Source: JAXGPP01 sp964436865 (GTDB taxonomy: Bacteria; Planctomycetota; Planctomycetia; Pirellulales; Thermoguttaceae). From it: a DNA stretch of 5,693 nt. The notes beneath the pieces were generated by a model that was not told the origin of the DNA, made no database searches, and saw only the letters and a list, made by a program, of their open reading frames with translations. The DNA lies in contig CAYTFK010000404.1 of assembly GCA_964436865.1 (NCBI GenBank), forward strand, positions 1 through 5,693, written 5' to 3'. A program made the translations under genes and the position numbers. Positions 1 to 4,866 of the stretch are shown here, piece by piece (position 1 is the first letter of the stretch; each line of letters begins with the position of its first letter).

Positions 1-1773
1 CGCCCCTACCCGCTCACCGTCGACGACCCCGACGGCTGTCCGGCGTACGGGTGCATCGAGTTCGATGTCATGGCCGCGGCGCCTTCTCCACTGGTGATTC
101 AGCGCCGCCTGCATGCCCTTGGGCAGCGGACCTTCAACCTGATGGTCGACCTGACAAACTACGTGATGTGGGAGCTCGCCCAGCCGATGCACGCGTTTGA
201 TGCCCGCCGCGTGCAGGCGATCCGCGTGGCCAAGATGGGGCGCGAAGGGACGTTCGTCACGCTCGACGGCCAGGAGCGGCGAATGCTACCCGATGATCTC
301 CTGATCTGGAATGAAAAGGAACCGGTGGCGCTGGCGGGCGTGATGGGAGGGCTCAACAGCGAGGTTGAGGAGAGCACCAGCCGAGTGCTGCTGGAGTCGG
401 CCAACTTCAAAGGATCGCGGATCCGGCGCACGTCGGTGCGGCTCGATCTGCGAAGCGAATCGGCTCAGCGATTCGAAAAGAACCAGCCACCAGTCAATGT
501 CAAACTCGCCATCGCTCGGCTGCTGCGGCTGGTGGAAGAGGCGGGGGTCGTTTACCAGGCGACTTCGTCGTTCACGCTCGCCGGCGACCTGAAAGACGGC
601 TACCGGCGTCTGACATTGATGCCGGGCCAGTTGCGGAAGATGGCCGGAGTCGAGATTCCCTCAGACAGGGTGTTGGAGATTCTTCGCTCGCTGGGCTTCG
701 AAGCGAGCTACGAGGCCGACGGGCGTTTTGAGATTGGGATTCCGCCGCATCGGAGCGAGAAAGACATCTCCATTCCGCCGGACATCGCCGAGGAAGTGCT
801 GCGAGTCTACGGGTACGGCAAGATCGAGCCGAGGATGCCAGCGACACCGCTCAAGCCGCTATACGTGAACCAGCGACTGCGGCTGGAGCACAAGGCGCGG
901 CGACTGTTGGCGCAGTCACACCGCTTCATTGAAGTACACAACTACGGCTGGATGGACGACCGGTGGTTGGCGCAACTGGGCTACGATCCCCAGGACGCGC
1001 TGACGCTCAGGAATCCGAGCACGCAGCACACGCGGCGGTTGCGGACCACGCTCGTTCCCAACCTGCTGGCGCTGGTGCCGCAGAACCGGACGCACCGCGA
1101 CAGCTTTCGGTTGTTTGAATTGGGCCACGTATACCGCGCGGCCGAATGCGGCTCGAGCGAGACCACCAGCCTCGCCGGCGTAAGCTATCTCGAAGGGACT
1201 GCAGGCCTGGAAGAGCACTTCCGCTCCGTGAAGGGAGCCCTCGAAGACCTGGGCCGGATGCTCGGCCGAGAACCACTCCAATTTTCGCCCGCCAAGGTGG
1301 AGTTGCCCTGGCAGACCGACGGGCACTGGGTGGCGATACGGCAAGCTGAACGCGCGGTCGGCGGGCTGGGAGTGCTTGCCGGACCGGTGCAGCAGGCGGT
1401 CGTGCCGGAAGGCGGACAAGTGGTGTGGTTTGAGATCCGCTTCGATGAACTCGAAGGCACGGTGCATCCCGAACTGACATACTCGGCGCCGCCAGTCTAT
1501 CCAGGTTCGTGGCAGGATTTCTCGCTGCTGTGGGACCAGGCGCAAGGGTTTGTGGCGCTCGAAGAGCATCTGAACGCATTCACCCACCCGCTTGTCATGC
1601 GGCGCGAGTTCCTTTACGCCTACAAGGGCAAGGGACTGCCGCCCGGCAAGGCAAGCTACACCTGGCGGTTCTGGATCGGTGCGTGGGACCACACGCTTGG
1701 CAGTGACGAGATCGACGGCTTCCGGTCCGCCATGCTCGACTTCCTCAAGTCGCAAGACATTGCGATGCGGTAA
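1..1773 (+). CDS. pheT: Phenylalanine-tRNA ligase beta subunit, 5' partial
   Basis: This is the beta chain of the cytoplasmic alpha2-beta2 enzyme that charges tRNA-Phe with phenylalanine; the beta chain edits mischarged Tyr-tRNA and binds tRNA. The frame is open from base 1, so 590 codons are visible and about 190 N-terminal residues (the tRNA-binding OB fold and part of B1) lie outside, judging by the usual length near 800. The ATG at 70 is internal: the residues before it already read as the B3/B4 editing domain. Visible in order: B3/B4 with VDLTNYVMWELAQPMHAFD (bases 145-201), GVMGG and VLLESANF (337-408) and RFEKNQPP (469-492); B5 with PPHRSEKDI and EEVLRVYGYG (about 742-822); the catalytic-like core with LRNPSTQHTRRLRTTLVPNLL and SFRLFELGHVY (about 1003-1134); and a C-terminal FDX-ACB anticodon-binding domain from about 1495, with a recognisable TLGSDEI. 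pheS, usually upstream, is not in the window. The next gene is convergent, so pheT ends its transcription unit here. Confidence 0.96.
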   Translation, partial: RPYPLTVDDPDGCPAYGCIEFDVMAAAPSPLVIQRRLHALGQRTFNLMVDLTNYVMWELAQPMHAFDARRVQAIRVAKMGREGTFVTLDGQERRMLPDDLLIWNEKEPVALAGVMGGLNSEVEESTSRVLLESANFKGSRIRRTSVRLDLRSESAQRFEKNQPPVNVKLAIARLLRLVEEAGVVYQATSSFTLAGDLKDGYRRLTLMPGQLRKMAGVEIPSDRVLEILRSLGFEASYEADGRFEIGIPPHRSEKDISIPPDIAEEVLRVYGYGKIEPRMPATPLKPLYVNQRLRLEHKARRLLAQSHRFIEVHNYGWMDDRWLAQLGYDPQDALTLRNPSTQHTRRLRTTLVPNLLALVPQNRTHRDSFRLFELGHVYRAAECGSSETTSLAGVSYLEGTAGLEEHFRSVKGALEDLGRMLGREPLQFSPAKVELPWQTDGHWVAIRQAERAVGGLGVLAGPVQQAVVPEGGQVVWFEIRFDELEGTVHPELTYSAPPVYPGSWQDFSLLWDQAQGFVALEEHLNAFTHPLVMRREFLYAYKGKGLPPGKASYTWRFWIGAWDHTLGSDEIDGFRSAMLDFLKSQDIAMR

Positions 1774-1801
1774 GTCAGTTGGACAATCGCCCGCCCGATC
1801 C

Positions 1802-1837
1802 TGCCCGGTGACACAGCCTGGTCGGCTGAGACGGGCA
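1802..1837. terminator. Two-tier hairpin, probable bidirectional terminator
   Basis: The 70-base gap between the convergent pheT and BON/SRPBCC genes contains a nested inverted repeat. The outer stem is TGCCCG (1802-1807) with CGGGCA (1832-1837). The inner stem is CAGCC (1814-1818) with GGCTG (1824-1828), closing a 5-base loop. It starts 28 bases after the pheT stop and 6 bases after the stop of the opposing gene, where a shared terminator is expected. There is no T-run on either side, so it is not a textbook intrinsic terminator. The role is inferred from position and symmetry. Confidence 0.42.
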
Positions 1838-1843
1838 ATGGCC

Positions 1844-2992
1844 CTAGACCTGCTCCGATCCGACCGGGGGCTGGCTGGCCTCGCTGGTCTGCCTGCCCGT
1901 TTCGAGGAAGCTTTTCATCCGCATCAGATCTTCATCCATCTCGCTTTTCGGGTCGGCTCCGAACAACGACGCCGCGATATGGCCGGCAAGTCCGGCCGGC
2001 GGCGAATAGCTCAACTGGACTTTCACCCGGGTGCTGCCGTCGGCATTGGGCTCGAACTGCACCACGCCGGCGTGTGCCACGGGAGCCCCTTCCTCAGTTC
2101 GCCAACCGAAAGCGCGATTCGGCTCGCAGAGCGTAACCACGGCGTCCCAATGGACAGCCATTCCGAGCGGCCCGGCGACGGTCCAGTGTGAACGGCCGCT
2201 GCCCAAATCCCTCACTTCGCGCACGTTCCGCATGAAGCGAGGAAAGTTCTCATACTCGGTCCACACGCGGTACACATCTTCCACCGGGGCAGCGATGTTG
2301 ATGGTCTTCTCCAACTCGAAGCTGCCGGTGAATCCGGGCATTGCCAGCCAGTTCTGCATCGTCGCAGTGGAGACCGAGCGCGTGAAAAGGCCGAAGCCGA
2401 GCGTGCCGAGGGCGGCATTGAACAGGCTGGGTTGCTTCAAACATCGCAGCATCAGTTTGCCGCCGATCGCCGCGGCCAGTACGCGAGTGGTCGGTGACCA
2501 TTGGAGCTGCGGCGCTCGGCCGCGCGAGCCGTTGCCTTCGCCTGAAGAACCGGCGACAGCGTCCGACCCTTGATGGACTTCCAGACGGTCTTCAACCTCG
2601 CCAACCCCAGGGACCGCCCGCACCTCCTTCTTGAGCAATTCCATTTCCCCGGCAGCGACTCGGCCGCTCAACACGACTCGATTTCCGTCGGCGTGGACGT
2701 CGATCGCCGAGGGTTGCGCGACGCAGTGTCCCAGCCGAGCGCGAATCCGCTCCACCAGTTGCGGCTCGGAGACGTCACCGGGAAACACTTTGCCCCGCGT
2801 TTCGGCCACCACTCCCTGCAGCCGGTGGGCCGAGTCGCGTAGCGAGCGATCGACGCTATCGCTCAGTTCGTGGAAGCTGCGGACGAGGCTGTCGCGAAGC
2901 AGCGCCCGGCGCCGGTTGCCCGTTTCGGGATCCAGGTAGTACATCAGGCCCGCGCCAATGCCGATGCCCTTCAGAGTGTCGATCATCCCCAT
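1844..2992 (-). CDS. BON and SRPBCC domain protein, membrane-associated
   Basis: This 382-residue protein has four recognisable parts. Residues 1-36 form a glycine-rich hydrophobic start followed by YYLDPETGNRRRALLRD, resembling the YtxH-like N-terminus of many envelope stress proteins. Residues about 75-140 form a BON domain, usually associated with membrane or periplasmic proteins (the VVLSGRVAAGEMELLKKEV and VPGVGEVEDRLEV pattern). A polar Gly/Ser/Arg linker follows at 141-162, then a hydrophobic stretch at about 169-205 with room for one or two membrane passes, like small DUF2892-type proteins. Residues about 227-365 form an SRPBCC (START-like, 'cyclase/dehydrase', COG5637-like) domain with AAPVEDVYRVWTEYENFPRFM, FGWRTEEGAPVAHAGVVQFEP and a final FGADPKSEMDEDLMRMKSFLETG. 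SRPBCC domains enclose a hydrophobic ligand cavity, but the ligand is unknown here. The ATG at 2992 is preferred over the one two codons later because of a well-spaced GAAGGAG. It lies 24 bases downstream of the GNAT-like gene, which suggests co-transcription. The domain calls are firm; the biological role is not known. Confidence 0.9.
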   Translation of the reverse strand: MGMIDTLKGIGIGAGLMYYLDPETGNRRRALLRDSLVRSFHELSDSVDRSLRDSAHRLQGVVAETRGKVFPGDVSEPQLVERIRARLGHCVAQPSAIDVHADGNRVVLSGRVAAGEMELLKKEVRAVPGVGEVEDRLEVHQGSDAVAGSSGEGNGSRGRAPQLQWSPTTRVLAAAIGGKLMLRCLKQPSLFNAALGTLGFGLFTRSVSTATMQNWLAMPGFTGSFELEKTINIAAPVEDVYRVWTEYENFPRFMRNVREVRDLGSGRSHWTVAGPLGMAVHWDAVVTLCEPNRAFGWRTEEGAPVAHAGVVQFEPNADGSTRVKVQLSYSPPAGLAGHIAASLFGADPKSEMDEDLMRMKSFLETGRQTSEASQPPVGSEQV

Positions 2993-3001
2993 GACGTCGT
3001 G

Positions 3002-3008
3002 CTCCTTC
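3002..3008 (-). promoter_or_regulatory. Ribosome binding site GAAGGAG for the BON/SRPBCC gene
   Basis: On the - strand GAAGGAG ends 9 bases before the ATG at 2992. The alternative ATG at 2986 would leave 15 bases, so this site decides the start. It lies inside the 24-base gap after the GNAT-like stop codon, so the downstream gene has its own initiation signal rather than relying only on translational coupling. Confidence 0.7.
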
Positions 3009-3016
3009 GAGTGGGT

Positions 3017-3505
3017 CTACGAGGCCAGCCCCGCGGGTTCCTGGAGGTGTTCCACGCCGTATTCCAACTGCTCTCGGCCTGAGACCGAACGGCGGCCAAT
3101 AAGGCGGAACCCGTAGCGATTCATGTACCGTCGCACCCATCCGGGCGCCAAGCGTGAGTCCATGCTGAGGGTCAGATAGTGGTGATCCACGCAGTGCTCG
3201 TGAACGCATCGCAACAGGCGCCGAAACGCCTTGGTTCGCTGCCATGCCGGATTGAACTGGAAGCGGACGATGGCGGCCGAATAACGGCCGTCGCGACGCA
3301 AGCCGACAACGCCCACGATTCGGCCCTGCACCTCGACGGCGCACACGCTCTCGTCCATCCGTTCCGAGGCCTCGTCGCGACCTGCTTTCGGAGCAGTTGC
3401 AGGCGGGTAGATGTAATCGGCCCGCGCCGCCGCCGGGCGGGTCACGAATTCCGGCAGGGCCGGCAACGTCTTTGAGTTGTTGCGTCGCACGCGATATCCG
3501 TCCAT
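3017..3505 (-). CDS. GNAT-fold-like protein with degenerate acetyl-CoA motif
   Basis: The product has 162 residues. Its N-terminus (1-50) is basic and proline/alanine-rich, and I do not recognise it. From about residue 54 the pattern resembles a GNAT acyltransferase: strands at CAVEVQGRIVGVVGLRRDG (55-73) and AAIVRFQFNP (77-86), a helix at RTKAFRRLLRCVHEHC (90-105), a strand at YLTLSMD (110-116), and the late motif VRRYMNRYGFRLIGR (124-138), which matches the 'fyek-GF-xxxg' end of GNAT proteins. The acetyl-CoA pyrophosphate loop, normally (Q/R)xxGx(G/A), reads RTKAFR here (90-95) and has lost both glycine positions, so it may be inactive, bind another acyl donor, or be a divergent FeeM-like acyl transferase. 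The start at 3505 is supported by GGAG (3513-3516) seven bases upstream. It is the first gene of a likely two-gene unit with the BON/SRPBCC protein. The reading frame is very likely a real gene; the fold is moderately certain; the substrate is unknown. Confidence 0.68.
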   Translation of the reverse strand: MDGYRVRRNNSKTLPALPEFVTRPAAARADYIYPPATAPKAGRDEASERMDESVCAVEVQGRIVGVVGLRRDGRYSAAIVRFQFNPAWQRTKAFRRLLRCVHEHCVDHHYLTLSMDSRLAPGWVRRYMNRYGFRLIGRRSVSGREQLEYGVEHLQEPAGLAS

Positions 3506-3757
3506 GAACTCACTCCGGAAAAGGTCAGTCAGTCTTCCTCTGTAGTGCTGTCATTTAATGCCAGTTGCCATCGCGGGAGTATAGGGGGTCGTCTGCTTCG
3601 CGCATGCGGTTTCGACGCGTCCGATGGTAGGCAATTCCCCGACGGGCGAACTATCGGGGGATTCCTCAGGGCACGACGCCGCGGGATCGCCGCAAGACGG
3701 CTTGGCTGAAGGGTTTGATGCCCGTCGAGCAGACAGATCAACTCGCGCTACGGCAGC
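3506..3757. other. Intergenic region upstream of the GNAT-like gene
   Basis: These 252 bases separate two genes on the - strand. No ORF here shows recognisable protein character. Near the GNAT-like gene is an A/T-richer pocket (3551-3560) and a - strand TATACT (3579-3584) that could be a -10 box, giving a leader of roughly 65 bases, but no convincing -35 lies 16-18 bases upstream. The left-reading promoter is expected here because the preceding gene ends 252 bases away. Two inverted repeats in the distal half are listed separately. Confidence 0.35.
3633..3663. terminator. Hairpin, possible terminator of the Cys-cluster gene
   Basis: AATTCCCCGA (3633-3642) pairs with TCGGGGGATT (3654-3663): ten pairs with one G-T wobble and an 11-base loop. 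On the - strand it lies about 95 bases after the stop of the Cys-cluster gene and well upstream of the GNAT-like start, a suitable place to separate the two units. It has no T-run after the stem, so a terminator role is inference; a protein-binding operator or mRNA end-stabilising hairpin are alternatives. Confidence 0.35.
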
Positions 3758-3775
3758 TCACCGCCCGTCAAACCC
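3711..3775. repeat. Inverted repeat straddling the Cys-cluster gene stop codon
   Basis: GGGTTTGATG (3711-3720) is complementary to CGTCAAACCC (3766-3775), ten pairs with one G-T wobble, separated by 45 bases. The right arm lies in the last codons of the - strand gene that stops at 3758-3760, and the left arm is in the downstream spacer. The transcript could fold across the stop codon. The loop is long, so chance pairing in GC-rich DNA cannot be excluded. Confidence 0.25.
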
Positions 3776-4519
3776 GGGCCGGACGAAGGCCCGCGCGCGG
3801 GGGAAGGCGGTTTCCGTGTCGCGGCGGAGACGATTCAGTTGCACCAGGAAGTCCAGGATGGCGTCGGACTCATCGGACAGGCAATCGCGGAGTATCGTCC
3901 ACGCAGCCAACGAATCGTCGATGCCCAAGAGAGCGACTTTGGCGGAGCCGTCGGCATCCGACGATGTCAAGGCCGAATCGGCACCGTCTCCATCCGATGC
4001 TGACGACAATGCCCGGATCAGCTTGGCTGTAATCTGATGCTGATGCCAGCGTATGACTTCACAAGCCTCGCCAAGCCGATTCGCTTCCCATTCCGGGTCG
4101 AGCCCGCCGAGGCCCAATAATGCGCGCTCGCCGAGCTCGGCTTGCCTGGCGGCGAACACCTCCTCGTTGCGGCAGAACCAGTTGTCGACCGCGTCGATGT
4201 AACGGAAGCCGTCGCATACGAGCGGATGTTGCCGCGCCCGGCGGAACCGCTCTTCCATCCGCTGGTGGGCCTCTTCGACATCGACCGCCTCCAGGTCCAT
4301 TCCCTGTTGCCGAGCCAGATCCTGGATCAACTCGCGTGTCTTCTGGAGCACCCGTTTCAGCGAGATCCAGAACTTCGGGTGGTGAGGGTCGTTGGCCTCG
4401 CTGTCGGCGGGGTCGGTTTCGTCCATCTGGAACAGTCGGCAGCGGGCGGTAAACTCGCAACGATCGCACCAGCGATCGCAGTAGTTGTAGATGCCCGCAA
4501 TGTGCCCGTCCGCAGTCAT
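3758..4519 (-). CDS. Unknown protein with N-terminal Cys4 cluster
   Basis: The product has 253 residues. I do not know a named function, though the N-terminal IYNYCDRWCDRC pattern looks like that of conserved hypothetical proteins in several phyla. Four cysteines at 14, 18, 21 and 27 are spaced CX3CX2CX5C, suitable for a bound zinc or iron-sulfur cluster; the metal is inference. The rest looks mainly helical and charged: SLKRVLQKTRELIQDLARQQ (53-72), EEAHQRMEERFRRARQ (82-97), a HPLVCDGFRYIDAVDNWF segment (98-115), then WHQHQITAKLIRAL (158-171). An Asp/Ser/Ala-rich stretch at 172-194 is probably a flexible insert, followed by a last helical block (about 200-238). No signal peptide or membrane segment is visible, so it is probably cytoplasmic. 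The start is supported by GGAGAAGGGGG just upstream (4523-4533). It is transcribed divergently from the surface-protein gene and appears to stand alone. Confidence 0.85.
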   Translation of the reverse strand: MTADGHIAGIYNYCDRWCDRCEFTARCRLFQMDETDPADSEANDPHHPKFWISLKRVLQKTRELIQDLARQQGMDLEAVDVEEAHQRMEERFRRARQHPLVCDGFRYIDAVDNWFCRNEEVFAARQAELGERALLGLGGLDPEWEANRLGEACEVIRWHQHQITAKLIRALSSASDGDGADSALTSSDADGSAKVALLGIDDSLAAWTILRDCLSDESDAILDFLVQLNRLRRDTETAFPRARAFVRPGFDGR

Positions 4520-4573
4520 GATCCCCCTTCTCCGAGCGTCCTTCCTTCGCGATTCCGCCTCCGGCTGGGCTTC

Positions 4574-4602
4574 AATATGCCAAGGTGGGCCAAACAGAGC
4601 AA
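4574..4602 (-). promoter_or_regulatory. Candidate promoter of the Cys-cluster gene
   Basis: On the - strand TTGCTC (4597-4602) and CATATT (4574-4579) are separated by exactly 17 bases. They match the sigma-70 consensus at 3 of 6 and 4 of 6 positions. Transcription would start near 4567, leaving a leader of about 48 bases that includes the ribosome binding site. The match is modest; position and spacing are the main support. Confidence 0.3.
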
Positions 4603-4717
4603 GAATAATGCTAACAACGGCGTAGCCCGGAAGAGGAACTTCTGGTCATTGAGCAGCGTCAAAGACCGAGAGGCACACCAAGCCGGCTGGCTGCGTAAAG
4701 CGGAGAATATAGGAAAC

Positions 4718-4746
4718 TTGACGAATTGGTGCGGTCGGATTAGTAT
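4718..4746 (+). promoter_or_regulatory. Candidate sigma-70 promoter of the surface-protein gene
   Basis: TTGACG (4718-4723) and TAGTAT (4741-4746) are separated by exactly 17 bases, matching the consensus at 5 of 6 and 4 of 6 positions. It lies in an A/T-richer patch of an otherwise GC-rich intergenic region, which strengthens it. Transcription would begin near 4753, giving a leader of roughly 114 bases before the ATG at 4867, long enough for post-transcriptional control, although no known leader element is recognised. Confidence 0.5.
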
Positions 4747-4851
4747 CGAAGCTTCAGACCGTGCCAGTCTCCGGAGGTCCGGCGGGGTAGCCAGGCCATT
4801 TTCTCTCCCTCCGATGGCAGGGGCAAGCTGCGTTCCTTTTCCCATCCCTGT

Positions 4852-4856
4852 AGGGG
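4852..4856 (+). promoter_or_regulatory. Weak ribosome binding site for the surface-protein gene
   Basis: AGGGG lies 10 bases before the ATG at 4867 and is the only purine-rich block in range. It is a poor match to AGGAGG, so initiation may be modest or depend on leader structure. The ATG is the first possible start after an in-frame stop at 4741. Confidence 0.4.
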
Positions 4857-4866
4857 TCATCCTGTT

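Larger units (their letters stand above)
4520..4866. other. Divergent intergenic promoter region, 347 bases
   Basis: This gap lies between the Cys-cluster gene (leftward) and the surface-protein gene (rightward). It carries the left gene's ribosome binding site (4523-4533), candidate promoters for both directions, and a leader of about 114 bases before the right-hand gene. Several frames are open across parts of it, but none gives a product with recognisable protein features. In the frame of the surface-protein gene there is a stop at 4741-4743 and no ATG, GTG or TTG between it and 4867. No tRNA-like or riboswitch-like fold was recognised by eye. Confidence 0.6.

Noticed and set aside
70..72. 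ATG at 70 as the start of pheT
   Set aside because: The frame is open upstream to base 1 and the preceding residues (YPLTVDDPDGCPAYGCIEFDV) continue the B3/B4 domain, so the gene starts left of the window.
916..1755. Long - strand ORF (279 codons) inside pheT
   Set aside because: It is fully antisense to an unmistakable pheT, shows no domain pattern, and is a usual by-product of GC-rich coding DNA.
1592..2191. + strand ORF (199 codons) spanning the pheT end and the convergent gap
   Set aside because: It begins out of frame inside pheT, crosses the hairpin and runs antisense through the SRPBCC domain; no protein features.
3524..3534. Short tandem GTCAGTCAGTC
   Set aside because: Only two and three-quarter copies of a 4-base unit; no array and no functional context.
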